Shown here piece after piece: positions 1 to 17,300 of a DNA stretch of 64,000 nucleotides. This stretch comes from Rhea pennata. Lineage: Eukaryota > Chordata > Aves > Rheiformes > Rheidae. How positions within the stretch are numbered: position 1 is the stretch's first letter; each line of letters opens with the position of its first letter. Made by a program: the position numbers and the translations under genes. The notes under the pieces are model-generated. The model saw nothing but the letters and a program-made list of their open reading frames with translations. It was not told the origin of the DNA and did not search any database. The stretch lies in assembly GCF_028389875.1 (NCBI RefSeq), contig NC_084675.1, forward strand, positions 23,026,412 to 23,090,411, read 5' to 3'.

Positions 1-1539
<1,539 letters not shown>

Positions 1540-1825
1540 AGCCGGCGGGGTCAGCCCCCGCCGTGCCTGCCCGGGCCTGGCTCCTCCTGCGTCCCGCTAG
1601 CCAGCGCCGCCGCCGTTAGCGAGTCCTAGCCGGCTTCTAGTTGCTTCTGATTAGGGGTCCCAAGATCAAAATAATTCGGTATTTACTAACCGTGTCCCCC
1701 ATTATGAGTTAGCTCAGCCCTGTCCTGCGACTCTGTGAGCGCCCCGATATTTGTTTTTTACTGGTTTGTGTCTTTTTTTTTTTTTTGAATACTTAATAAA
1801 TTTATTGCTGTCAAGTTACCCTGTG
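1540..1825 (+). terminator. TUBB3: TUBB3 3' UTR and poly(A) signal
   Basis: After the TGA at 1537-1539 there is a short 3' UTR with a T-rich run at about 1771-1786 and a canonical AATAAA at 1795-1800. Cleavage is expected around 1815-1825. Confidence 0.8.
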
Positions 1826-1859
1826 TGCAGGTCCTTGGGGTGGGGGCAGGTTGAGGATC

Positions 1860-2600
1860 GCAGCCCCATGCGTGGCCTTGTGCCAGGTCACCCCACTGAG
1901 TGCTGTAGGCCCGGCCCCAGGGTGGGGGACAGGCTGGTCATGCACTGGGGCTGCACCCTGATGGCACAGCCACCCCATAGCACTGCTCTCCTCACTGGGT
2001 CTCAGTTGTGCCCTGGGTCTGGGCCACCGCTCTTGGCCCCAGTGCAGGGAGAGGAGCCTCCAAGGCTCTGCTGCATGGAGCTATGGGGACTGGGGAGGGG
2101 GACAAGACACTAGGGGGATGGTAGTTATGGTACCAAGGGCAAGGATGGGGGAGAAGGGACTAGGAAAAGAGGGACAAGGGATTATGGGGATGGAGCTATG
2201 GTTACAGGGGTGGGGGGCTATGGGGAGGCATCTGTGGGGATCAGAGCCAGGGGACAAGGACTGGAGAGAAGGGACTGTGGGGCCAGGACTATGGGGCTGG
2301 TAGGACTAGGAGGGGTCCACGGGAAGGGACTGTGGTGACAAGGCACTATGGGAGTAGGGAGCCATGGGGACAGGGGCTGTGGGGATGGAGGGGCCCATGG
2401 AAACAAGGGGATATGGGGATGGTGGGACTAGGGAGAGGGGACCACAGTGAAGGCTTCCATGGGGACAAGGGACTATGGGGAGCCATGGGGCAGGGGATCG
2501 TGGGGACACGGTTATGGGGAGGGGGGCTGCGGGCATGGGGACAAAGGGGTCGCGCAGACAGCCAGGGGGGCAGATCGGGGACAAGGAGCTACGGACCACG
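1860..2600. repeat. G-rich degenerate tandem repeat between TUBB3 and DEF8
   Basis: About 700 bp without a gene. From about 2100 the plus strand is built of short degenerate units such as GGGGACAAGGGACTATGGGGA, strongly purine-rich with many runs of four G. The open frames over it are low-complexity and show no protein homology that I recognise. Confidence 0.6.
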
Positions 2601-2639
2601 AGGGCAAGCTGGGAGGGGCCGGGACAGACGGACAGGGAG

Positions 2640-3110
2640 CTATGGGCACAGGGGGACGGGGGTTACGGGCCGGGGCCCCGGCCCCGTGCGCCGGTGGGGC
2701 CGGGCCCAGACAGCCCCTCTCCCCTCCCCACCCACCCCCCCGCCCTGGTCCCCCCCCCCCGGCCCCCGGCTGCTGCGGCCGCGGCCCCGCCCGGGCGATG
2801 CGGCGCGGCGCGGCGCGGTCCCGCCGGCCGGCAGGGGGCGGCAGCGCGGGGGCGGGGGCCTCGGAGGGGCGGGGCCTCGGAGGGGCGGGGCCGCGGCGCG
2901 GAGGGGCGGGGCCGGGCGCGGAGGGGCGGGGCCGGGCGCGGCGGCCATGTAGCGGGGGCGGCGCGCGGCGGGCGCTGCCGCGGTGAGCGGGGCGGGGGCG
3001 GCGCTGCCCCCTGGCGGGCGGGGGCGGCGCCGGGCGCGGCCGGGGGCCGGGGCCGGGGCCGGGGCCGGGGCCGGGGGGCCGGGCCGTGCGGGGGTGCAAT
3101 GCGGGGGGCC
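2640..3110 (+). promoter_or_regulatory. DEF8: CpG-island promoter and probable non-coding first exon of DEF8
   Basis: The stretch is extremely CpG-rich with repeated GGGGCGGGGC boxes (about 2870-2940), no TATA, and GGCGGCCATGTAG at about 2940. A good donor follows at 2982/2983 (CCGCG|GTGAGC). The first coding exon of DEF8 begins with an acceptor at 4412, so a 5' UTR exon ending at 2982 is the natural partner. The exact start site is inferred. Confidence 0.55.
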
Positions 3111-3114
3111 CGTG

Positions 3115-4000
3115 CAAGGAGGCCGGCAGGGCCGGGGCTCTGCAGTGGGGGGTGACAGGGGCTGTGCCGCGGCGTTGGCAGTGCAACGGGCGGGAGTCGG
3201 GGCCGGGCACCGCGGGGGGGGCCGGGGCTCTGCAATGCGGGGGGACCCGGGCCGCGCAACGGGGCCGGCGGGGCCGGGGCTCTGCAGCGGCGGGGACCGG
3301 TCCCGTGCAACGCGGCTGGCCGTGCCGGGGGTGGGGGCCGAGCAATGGGGCCATGCAACGCAGAAGGGCTGCAATGTGGGAGGGGAGCGGGGGCCCGTGC
3401 AGTGGGGCCGAGTGGTGCAGGGGGCGGCAATGGAGGCCAAGCCATAGGGCCTGGGGGTCCTGCAATGGGAGGGGGTCTGTGCTGTGGGCTGGAGAGCCCA
3501 TGCTGTGCAGTAGAGGGGTGCCGGGGGGTGGCATCAGGACCGTGCGGTGGGAGCTGTGCCTTGGGGCAGGAGCCCCTGCAGTGTGGGGTTCTGTGCAATG
3601 AGGGGAATGGGGGGCCCTGCAGTGGGGGGCAGCACAGTGGTGGAGGCTGTACTGTGGGCTGTGGGGACCATGCTCTGCAAGGGCGGGAGGACTGTGCAGT
3701 GCAAGGGGGAGCACTGGGGGATGTGCAGCCCGGAGGGGTAGGGACCAGGCACTGCAAGGGGAGGGGGTCGTGCACTGCAAGGGGGGGTGCTATGGGGTTG
3801 TGAGCTGCAAGGGAGAGGGTCATGCAGTGCAAGGGGGGGTGCTATGGGGATGTGCACTGCGAGGAGAGGGGTTCATGCAGTGCAAGGGGGGGTGCTATGG
3901 GGATGTGCGCTGCAAGGGGAGGGGTTCATACAGTGCAAGGGTGGCTGTGGGGACCATGCACTGCAAGGGAGGGGGGCATGCAATGCTGCACTGCTCATTC
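3115..4000. repeat. Minisatellites in DEF8 5' intron
   Basis: Two degenerate G-rich families fill this stretch. At 3115-3440 the units resemble GGGGCTCTGCAGTGGGG. At about 3785-3945 there is a clearer tandem of about 53 bp (GGTGCTATGGGGATGTGC, then TGCAGTGCAAGGGGGG), with copies starting near 3785, 3837 and 3890. It is non-coding and probably length-variable. Confidence 0.65.
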
Positions 4001-4423
4001 CCCTGTGCTGGGTCCCTGCAGCCCCATGTGCCCCAGACTGGCACGCGGTGGGGGGCAATGCTGGGGTGCCCCCATGCACCCAAGCCCGGTGTCCCTGTGC
4101 AGGGCTGTGCCCCAGAACCGCCTCGCAGGGCCCCAGGATGCGCCTGCTTCCCCTTGCAGCCCCCCCGCTCCGCTCGGGGTGGGGGCACGGTGGGCCCTGA
4201 CCCCCACGGGGGCCCCGTGCACAAAAACACGCGGGGTGTGCCGTCCCCGCAGAGCCCCGGCCGCGGCACAGGCGGTGCCGGCGTGGGAGGTGGCGGGACC
4301 GGTTCATCCGCCCGCCCCAGCGGCGTGTGGTGTCGTCCCTGTGTGCCGAGCTGTGCCGAGCCGAGCCGTGCCGGGAGCGCAGCAGCCACTCCTGACGGCT
4401 GCGCACCCACAGAGCGCACGGCC

Positions 4424-8627
<4,204 letters not shown>

Positions 8628-9049
8628 TGAGGGGGCGAAGCGGGCGGCGGGCAGCCATGGGCGGGCGCCCCTTGGCTCTGCCCCGCGCCATCCTGGCGCC
8701 GCGGCTCCCTGTCGCAGCAACGTGGCCTCTTTGCACAGCGCAGCCTTCCTGTTTCTGCTTGGGGCCCCCTGGTCGGCGGGAGCGGGGAGGTCCGGGCCGA
8801 GCTCCCCCCTCACCCCTGCGCGGCTCTGTGGGGCTGTGGCCGCACTGGCGGGGCTGTGGCCTGCTGCCCACCCCCCTGCCGCCATGGCCCCTGCTCTGGG
8901 CCCCCGGACCTGTGGGCCTGTCCCCCACCCATGCCCCAGGCCTGCCTCGTCACGGGGCCTGTCCCACCACGGCCCCCGTGTCCCCCCGCCATGCGGTCTG
9001 TCCCCCCTCGGGCCCCCCCGTTGCCCCGGGCCTGGCACCCCCCCCCCAA

Positions 9050-9720
9050 CCACCACCCGGGGGCCGGAACGCCGGAGCGCAGCTCGCTGCTGCCGCCCGG
9101 GCGGCGGCCCGCTGCACCGCGCCACAAGGGGGGGGCGCATGCGCGCTGAGCGCCGCGGCGGCAGCGCTGCCTTCTGACGTCATCAGTGCGCGCCGGCGCC
9201 GCCCGTTGCTAGGCGGGGGCGGGCGGTGCCTCCCGGTGCGGCCCCCCCCCCCCCCCCCCCCGGGGCTGAGCCACCCCCGTCCCCGTCCCGTCCCCGCGGG
9301 CCGAGCGACGGACACGGGCAGAGCCGCAGGCCTGGCTCCCTCGCTTTTACCGGCACAGAAAGCTGCTACATGGCGAGCGGGCAGGACCCCCCCCGCCCCG
9401 CGGCGGCTCGGCCCCCGCCGCCCTCCCTGCGAGGGTGCCGAGCCGGCGGCGGCGCTTTGGCTTGGTTCGGTGCGTGTTGGGCGGCCGCCGCGGGCCGGCA
9501 AGGGGCTCCCGGGGCCACGCGGCCCAGCCTGCGCCGCAGCAGCGCTGCGGAGACCTTCCCTTCGCCCCCGGCCTGGCCCGGCGCCCCTCCGGCCCCCGCG
9601 CCGCTCCTCCCGGCGGGACGCGCGGCAGCGAGGTCAAAACGGCACGGACGCGCCTCCGGCCGCCGTGCCGGGACTCCCCGGCACGGCCCCACGGCCAGTC
9701 CCGCGGCCGGGGCGGCCTAC
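9050..9720. promoter_or_regulatory. CpG island with NRF1, CRE and X-box-like motifs; no gene start identified
   Basis: The region lies between the 3' ends of convergent DEF8 and DBNDD1. It contains the NRF1 palindrome GCGCATGCGC (9135-9144), a full CRE TGACGTCA (9175-9182) and CGTTGCTAGGCGGG (9204-9217), which resembles an RFX X-box half. A run of C follows at about 9241-9260. Such a cluster normally marks a TSS, but I find no recognisable coding exon on either strand before GC-rich DBNDD1 sequence begins. Confidence 0.5.
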
Positions 9721-12700
9721 TCCTCCTGCGGCCGCTCCACTGCCAGGAAGGCGTCCGCGATGCCGGGCTGCAGCTCTGAGTCGCTGAGGTGCTTCTTCTC
9801 CCGGCCCTGCTCGCCCCGCGCGCGGGTCCAGGAGGGCGAGCGCAGGTACCCGGCCCGCGGCACGCCGTGCGGGCGCAGCCCTGCAGGGAGCGAGAGGGGG
9901 TCAGCCCCGGCCTCGGCCCCTGCGGGGGCTCGGCAGCCGTGGGGCGGCCCCGTTCACTCACCGCCCGGCGATTCGCCGGCTGCGTTCTCGTCGTCCGAGT
10001 CAGCGAAGACCTCAGCCAGCTCCTGGTCCGACATGTCGGTCAGCTCGGTGAGGTCGAGCAGATCAAAGTGCACCTCCAGCGAGGACACGCTGCTCAGGGG
10101 CTCTGTGGGCAGCAGGGACGCGCTCGGGACGGGAGCAGCGGGAGGCCGGGATGCCTGGGATGGGGTGGGGACACCAGGGCTGGGGGCCCTCGTGGGATCT
10201 GGTGCTCGGGGTGGTGGGCAGGGACCTGGGGAATCTTGGCGGGGGGAGGGAACAGGTTTCCAGGGGCCTGGAAGGGCCCCCAGGGCTCTGGGAGCAGGCA
10301 GGGGACCCCATGGGGCTGGCAGGAGGTGCCTGGAGGGATGGCAGTGTCCCCATGTCCCTGGGGGCAGGCAGGGGACCTGGGACTGAGGCTTGGCAGGCTC
10401 CTCAGGGGCAGGCGAAAGAGCCCAGGGAGCTTGCAGGGTCCTTGAGGGAGGCAGGGTCCCCAGGGCTGGTGGGGGACCCCAGGGGCAGGGAGGGGCGCTG
10501 GGGGAGCTCGCAGGGTCCCCAGGGCCAGGAGGGTCCCCAGGCAGGGGTGGCTGGCAGGGCGTGGGCCAGCAGGGGCAGCACTCACGTCTCCGCTCGGTGA
10601 CCTGCAGCAGCCCGGCACTGGGGATGGGGATGCCGCCCTGCTCCTCCACGGGGGCACCGGGGGCCTCCTCGGCTGGCCTGTGGGGCGGGGGGCCGGCGGC
10701 TCGCTCCGGCACATGCACCTCCTTGCCGAGCTCTGCCAGACAGGCCCCAGCGGCGTCAGTGCGGGGCTGGGACAGGAACAGCAGCTCCTGCCCCCAGCCT
10801 GCTCCGGCCCCTCTCGGTGCCCGGGACTTGCCGGGAGATGTGGGGCAGCAGGTCCCGGCCCCGCAGGCGGCAGAGCTCCTCGGAGGGGCTGGCCGCTGGG
10901 GCCCCCGCAGCTCTTCTGCCAGCAGCCGGCAGCCCTGTACTACTCCCCCCCGCTCGCAGCCCCTTTGTGTCGGCGAGACAAAAGCGGAGCCTGTTTGGAG
11001 GCCGGAGCGAGACAAGGGGCGTTTTGTCTCCCGGGAAGAGGCGGCAAGGGCGGACGGGGCCGAGGCAGCGCCTGACCCCCTGGGCCGGTGGCTCACAGAC
11101 CCCTGAGCTGGCGGCACAGGGGGATGCGGGTGTGCGAGCGGGGAAACCGGGGGCAGCTGGGGCATCTCTGCCAGTGCAGAGCCTGTCCGGGGGACCACAG
11201 CCCGCACAGCGTGGGGAGAGCCGGGCGATTCGTCAGGGAACCGGCGGGCCCTCGGCCCCGCGCACACGTGGGGCTGGGGCAGGCGTGGGGTCCCGGGCAG
11301 CCGCTCACTTCTGACGGGGTGTCTCCTAGCCCATCGCCCCAGCAGGGCGTCAGCGTGGTGGCGAAGGGGACAGAAATGCCCAGCCCGAAGGAGCCAGGAG
11401 GGGGAAATGGCAATGGGGAGATCTGGGTCCCGCAGTGGGGCAGCCCTGGGGGCTGCACTGGGCGCCCCGTGCACCGGCGCCGCTGCGCGCCGACCCCGCC
11501 GGACGCGACGGGGCATCCTTGGGCGGGGAAAGCTGGTCCCCTGCCCGGCCCATTGCCCCACTCCGCTGGGGAAGTCCGCGCAGCTCCAGCGCATCCCCGG
11601 CCCCGCGGAGGAGGCTCGGCACAGCCTGCCACGACCGGCGGGCAGAGCTGCCCCTGGCTGCACCGTGCCTCCGCCCCGGCGTCCGGCCTGCTGCCGCGCC
11701 GGGGGCGACGCGCCGGGGTCACCGTCTGGAGCGCCTCCCCTCCGCCCCGGCAGCGTCCCAGCCCGGCTCTGCCGCGGCGCAGCCCCAAGCCACCACGCAC
11801 CGGGCTGCTGCTCGGTGCCAGAGAAATCCCCCCTCGCCTCGGCCTGCATGTTGGCGCGGTGCTGCCGGCCGATGCCGCTCCGCTCCACGCCGAAACCTCG
11901 GCGGCTGCTGGGGGCTCACGGGGCACCTAGGTGGGAGACGGGGCCGGCGTCAGGGCCCCCGCCTGCCTGCTCTGCTGACTCACGTCAAACCGCAGCGCGC
12001 GGCGGCACCGGGCTCCGGCCGCCCTGCCGGAGCCGTGCCCTGGCGTCGCGGGGCACCCGGTGAGCGCCGGCGGCACGGTGCCCCCCGCGCGGCAGGGAGC
12101 CCCGGCGGCCCCGACGTGGGGGGACCCCGGCTGCTGCGCGGCGCCACGCGGTCCTCGTGCGCCCCGGCGCTGCGGGCAGCCCCCTCCCGCGCGCTCCCCA
12201 CCCTGGGGGGCCCAGCCCGCGGATGCCCCCCCCACCATGCACACACATTCCTTGCACTCACACCTGCGTGCACACACGCGCCTGCTTCTGTGCCCCCCCC
12301 GCCTTGCGCACACATCCTTTGTACCCCCCGTGCCCCCCGCACCCCAGGCACACGCCCCCGAGCACGCATCTCCACGCACCCCTGCGATCCCCCCCCCCAC
12401 ACCCCTTGCACACCCCATTGCATGCTCATTCCCCCTTGCACACATCCCTCACACACACCTCCTTGCACACCCCCACCCCTCCATGCACACGCTCCCTGCA
12501 GACCCCATTGCATGCACATCCCTTCTCTCCCATTCACACCCCCCGGACACCCCGCCCTTCCATGCACAACCCCTTGCACACCCCATCCCTCCATGCACAC
12601 CCCCTGCACACCCCCACCCCTCCCTGCACACCCCCTTTTGCCCCACGCCCGTCCACGCACATCCCCTTGCACACCCCAGCCCTCCATGCACACCCCCTGC

Positions 12701-13000
12701 ACACCCCTCTGCATGTATATCACCGCCCTTCCATGCACACCCCCTTGCACACCCCCAGCCCTCTCGTCCTTGCACACCCCCTCGCACACCCCCTAGCCCT
12801 CCGTGCACACCCCGTGCCTCCCGCCGCGCACTCCGCGGCCCCGATCCCGCCGGGCCCGGCCCGGCCCGGTTCAGCACCGGCTGCCGGCCGAAGGAGGCGC
12901 CCGGCCCGAGGCCGCGGTGATGGGCGCGCCCGGCCTTGTCCCCCCCCGCGCCCCGCGGCCACCGTTCACCTGCGATGCCGGCCTCTTCGGCAGCCTCCAT
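9717..13000 (-). CDS. DBNDD1: Dysbindin domain-containing protein 1
   Basis: Four minus-strand coding exons: 13000-12970 (ATG at 13000-12998; [10 protein letters not shown]), 10732-10586, 10102-9962 and 9880-9717 (stop at 9719-9717). Phases fit exactly and give 160 residues (human 158). The core dysbindin-like block is [19 protein letters not shown] followed by [13 protein letters not shown]. The C-terminus has [13 protein letters not shown] and ends LAVERPQEE, both near-identical to human; LLQVTERRQ precedes the core. It is a small soluble acidic protein of poorly known function, related to dysbindin but without its coiled coil. The 2.2-kb first intron is GC-rich. The promoter is the CpG island beside exon 1, head to head with GAS8 about 1.3 kb away. 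Confidence 0.92.
12225..12815. repeat. C/A-rich minisatellite in DBNDD1 first intron
   Basis: Degenerate units of the type CCATGCACACCCCTTGCACACCC are repeated for about 590 bp, C-rich on plus. It lies just inside intron 1, close to the DBNDD1 promoter. It is non-coding. Confidence 0.8.
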
Positions 13001-13230
13001 GGGCCGGGCCGGGCCAGGCCGGCCGGGTTGGTACCGGGGCCGGAGCCGGGGCCGGGGCCGGGGCCGGGGCCGGTGCTGGGCGGGGCGGGCCCGGTGCCAG
13101 CCCGCAGCCCGCACGCTCCTGCCCGCCGCGGCGGGGGCGGTGCCGGGGGCGGAGCGGGGGCGGGGGGGGGGGGACCGGCCCCGCCCGCTCGGGGCGCCGG
13201 GGGGACCGGGGATGCGGGGGAGCCGCGGCG
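12830..13230 (-). promoter_or_regulatory. DBNDD1: CpG-island promoter of DBNDD1
   Basis: Dense CpG surrounds the ATG exon (13000-12970). Upstream on the minus strand lies a GGGGCC/CCGGGG hexamer run at about 13036-13075 and several GC boxes to about 13200. No TATA is seen. Confidence 0.6.
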
Positions 13231-13239
13231 AGTGCGGGG

Positions 13240-14160
13240 CCGGCAGCGGGGATCTCAGGATGCAAGGAGGACCCAGAGAGGCAGAGGGGACCCCAGGGTG
13301 CAAGGGAGTCCTGGGGGTGCAGAGGGGACCCCAGCGTGCACAGATGACCTGCAAGAGGGACCTTGGGGGCAGAGGGGACCCGAGAGGGTGCACAGGGTTC
13401 CCTGGGTACCAGGGGGATCCAGGGATGCAGAGGGCTCTTGAAGTGCAAAGGGGATCCTGTGAGGTGCAGGGGGAGCCCCAGGGTTTGAGGAGGACCTGGG
13501 GGTGCCAAGGGGTCCCAGCAAACCCTGGGCAGGCGGGAGAGCAGCAGCAGGGCAGGCCTGGATGCCGCACACAGGGCTACAGAGCCGGAGCCGAGATGCC
13601 AAGGGCAGGGGGCCCTGGGCTCTGCGCAGCCGGGGGCAGAGCGGGTGGGCAGGCGCCTGTGCCGTGCCCTGCGCCACGGCCGGGCTGAGTGCGCAGACAG
13701 GGGCCCGTGGCTGCAGCCTTGGCCACTGCGTGCCGTGGGGACCAGCAGGCCCCCGCGGGGCTGGGGCAGGGATGGCTGCTGGACGCCTTGCTGGGAGCCC
13801 CAGCCCTGCGGTGCTGAGTGGCCAAGCACCGGGCGCCGCGGCAGGCGCTGCATTTTGCTGGGATGCTGCGGTTCGGGGCAGCAGAGGTGAAAGCCGGCGG
13901 GGCACGGTGGCAGCTTCCACTCCCGCAAGGCAGGAAAACGTCAGGAGAATCCGACACAAATAAAAGTGACGCCACTCGATGCAATGAGTTTGGGAGGCCT
14001 CAGGTGTGCCGGCACTCCGCAGGAGGCCAGAGGAGAACTGCTGGCCGCTGCGCACGGGCTGGGGGCGGGTGACTGGCCAGGGATGGCCCCGGGCGGGCAG
14101 CAGCACCCTGGGGCCGAGGCCGGCGCCGGGGCGGGGGGACTCGAACCCGCGGGCGGGAGG
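13240..14160. other. Interval between divergent DBNDD1 and GAS8 promoters
   Basis: About 900 bp with no gene seen. From 13255 to about 13560 there are degenerate units around GGTGCAGGGGGACCCC. The rest is unique sequence without open frames of recognisable content. Confidence 0.5.
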
Positions 14161-14164
14161 GCGG

Positions 14165-14306
14165 CTGCCGGCCCCGTCGCCGTTGCTAGGGCGGGGCCTC
14201 GCGTTGCTGGGGGCGTGGCCCCGGGCGCGAGCCCCGCCCCGGCGCGCGGCTCTCGCGAGAGCTGCCCGCCCGTTGCCTGGAGACCGCGGTGCGAGTGGCC
14301 GCAGCC
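14165..14306 (+). promoter_or_regulatory. GAS8: GAS8 promoter with RFX X-box and CGCG-palindrome
   Basis: A TCTCGCGAGA palindrome lies at 14251-14260. CGTTGCCTGGAGAC (14271-14284) matches the X-box used by RFX factors at cilia genes, about 25 bp before the ATG at 14307. Two weaker GTTGCTAGG/GTTGCTGGG half sites lie at about 14182 and 14203. GC boxes are present and no TATA is seen. Confidence 0.7.
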
Positions 14307-17300
14307 ATGGTGAGGGCCGGGCCCGGGCCTGGGCCTGGACCCGGACCCGGGGGAGAGGAGGCTTCGGGGGCGGCGGGAGCTCCGGGCCGTGGGCGGGGGC
14401 TGCTGCGGGGGCAGGGGGGAGCCGCGGGGAGGCTGGCGGGAGCCGAGCCATGGGGCACGGGAGGCTCCGGGCCTGGGCCTGGGCCTGGGCCTGGGCAGGG
14501 GCCTGCCCGGAGCGGGAGGGGCGCGGTGCGGCGGGCCCCAGCGAAGGGCCCGGGAGCCCCCAGGGCTCCGGGAGCCGGCGGTGGTGAGCGCCGGGGCTCT
14601 GGTGCCGGGCCCGGCTGGAGGGAGGGGTGCAGAACCCCTCTGGGCCCGAGGCTTTGCTGTGGAGCAGCCTGCAGGAGCTGTGCCTGGAGCTGCAGGCGTC
14701 CCGGAAGGCCTCGGGCGCCCTTGCTGCTCCCTGGGACTCTGGCTGCACCAGCCAGCCGCCCCTGTCGCCCCACTGAACCCCTCTCTGCTGTGAGAGCAGG
14801 CAAGCTGCGTGGCTGGCCTGGAGCAGAGCCCTAGCAAGGGAACACTGAGCGGCCCAGCTTCATCCCAGCTCCCGAGCCACACACATGCTCATACGTTTTG
14901 ATTTATTTTCTTAGGCACCCAAAAAAAAAGGTGGCAAAGGTGGCAAAAAAGGGAAGGTGGGCAAAGCTGCAGCAGTGGTGGATGGCTTGCCCCCCGAGGA
15001 CATGAACAAGGATCAGGTGAGAGCTTGCCACATCTCCCAGCCTCCCCCAAGGTCCGAGGACATTGCATTTTGTAAGAACTCTAGCAGAGGCCGGTGCTCG
15101 ATGTTTGGTTCAGGCTCCAGGGATGACAAATGGCAGAGGTTAGTAGAGAAGACAGAACAAGCGGCTGGTGTTCATTTTGTTGCCTCCCACATGTCTGGAC
15201 AATGTGTACCATCTCACAAAGCCTACTCAGCACTTTTCCTGAAAAGATCAGCCACCGCATCTCATCTTCCTTTCCGCTGTTCTGCGGCGCTCTGTTCTCC
15301 AGCTCAGTGCCCTCACTGTCTTAGGCCTGACTTCATAACCCTGGCACGCTGCTCTCTTGTTTCATTGTCCTGGTGGTGTGAAAAGGATATCCTTGATGAG
15401 AATATATCATATTCTTTAAGTGCTTAATGTCCTGTGTTTTTTCCTTTAGCAAGTAACCTGCCTGACAGACAGAAATTGTGTTTGAATTGGTGTTTCTCTG
15501 TCCACTCAAGCCCCTCTAACTGGCTGCTTCCATCCATAACTGGAGGAGACTGATCTCTGCAGACTGTTGCACTTGTACTCAGTTCTGTAACTGCCCAGCC
15601 TGTAGCTCTGTGGCTTGCAGCCTGGAACAGTCATCACAAAACACATTTCTTCTTGAGTAGGAGGCTCTCTTAGGTGCTGTAAGGAGAGGCAGAGGTGGAG
15701 GATATAATGCCTTTCCCTAATATCAGTTGCTCCAGAAGCTCCACTTAGACTGTGTTTTGCTGGGTATTCTACAAACATAGGAGAAACAGGCCCTGTCCCA
15801 GGACCTCACTGCCTGGGATAAGATCTTCTGCTTCTGGCCTGGAATGGTGTTACTGGCTGCTGTGAGATGGGCTGGGACAGAGGGCCCGGGAGCCCCCAGG
15901 GCTCCGGGGGGGGGGGGGGGGTGGCAGCAAGCCCCTGGGCACTCAGTATCTGAGTCCTGGCTTCTTATGGTAGGAAAAAAATCTTGTTGCTCTTTTCCCA
16001 GAGGCTGATGTGTTGCTCTCAGGTCCTGTACAAACCCCACCCCTTGGTCAGGGCACCTCCTCTTCTGTCCTGTGCTTTTCTATCCTATTAAAAGCTACTG
16101 TGTCCTACTAGGGTTGCAACATAGGTTGCCATGGGTGTCCTGAAAAGAGCCTTAGTTCAGCTTTTTTTTTTTTTCAGGGGAATTGTCCATCTGAGGCCTC
16201 CTTTTTCCCCCTATTTGGCTCTTCCTGTTGGCTTTGCAGCTGGAGGAACATGTTGTACGTCTCCGGGAGGAGCTGGACCGGGAACGGCAAGAGCGCAACT
16301 ATTTCCAGCTGGAGCGTGACAAGATTCACACCTTCTGGGAGATCACTCGTCGGCAGCTGGAGGAGAAGAAAGCAGAACTGCGGAACAAGGACCGGGAGAT
16401 GGAGGAGGCAGAGGAGCGACATCAAGTGGAGATCAAGGTGGGAGGATGAGTAGGCTGAGATCTGTTGTGAGTACCCTGGCCAGGCAGGTGGGTGAGCTCT
16501 GGACAGCTAAGGGAGGAGGTGAGGGAAGCAAGGAAGAGGAGGAGATGGGCAGGATGCAAACCAGGGCATCTCGGCCAGCAGCCCAGCTTCAGGGGCATTC
16601 CTGTCAGCACCTCCTGAAGCCCCTCACCTGGTCTGTGGCTTGTTTTTAGGTTTACAAGCAGAAGGTGAAGCACCTGTTGTATGAACACCAGGAAAACCTC
16701 ACTGAGCTGAAGGCAGAGGGCACCCTGTCCATGAAGCGGGCCCAGAAGGATCACTGGGCTCAGGAGATGGAGCTGCGTAAAGACGTGCGCTCCTTGAAAG
16801 TGGAGCTCAAGGAGCAGGAGCTGGCCAACGAGGTGGTGGTGAAAAACATGCGACTGGTAGGTCACTGGCAGGGCAGGAGGGACGGCAGGCCTGGGCTGAG
16901 GCCCGAGTAGCAGGCAAGGCTCGTCTGCGGCAGAGGGAGGTGGTGGAGCCTTTGGCTGAGCCCTCCCTGCCCTGGCGTGTGAGCAGCAGACTACCCCTCC
17001 TGCTGTCTCCCCGGAAAGAGGATGGAGTTGCCGAGGTACAGGCTGTGTATAATATAGTACCAGTAACAGGCGTGCTTAGATGCGCTAAACAGACAGCATG
17101 GGAACAGAGGCGGGTTTCCTGGGGCAATTCCTTAGGCCCCTTCCTGCAGCCAGGAGCCATGAGGACAGCTGGAGAACCTACTAAGCAGCTGCCTGCTCAG
17201 ACAGTATGGGATCCATGCGTGGCACGAGCTGTTCTCGAACATCAGGGGGACTCTCCCAGGGTGCAGCTAACTCGGGGGGGATTTGGACACTGCCCCAGGC

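Noticed and set aside
2512-3832. Long minus-strand open frames of 380-420 codons
   Set aside because: They follow the minisatellites and CpG island and encode only Pro/Ala/His/Arg-rich low complexity.
9226-10386. Long plus-strand open frame over the orphan CpG island and DBNDD1 3' end
   Set aside because: It is Pro/Arg/Ala-rich, antisense to real DBNDD1 exons, and shows no domain; GC-rich DNA lacks stops.
11093-11926. Minus-strand open frame between DBNDD1 exons 1 and 2, tempting as an alternative first exon
   Set aside because: The exon at 13000-12970 fits phase and human sequence exactly, so this block is intron.
14115-14190. Possible minus-strand tRNA (GGGTTCGAGTCCC looks like a T-arm)
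   Set aside because: No A box, D-arm or acceptor stem can be found at the right distance; the match is a chance in a GC-rich promoter.
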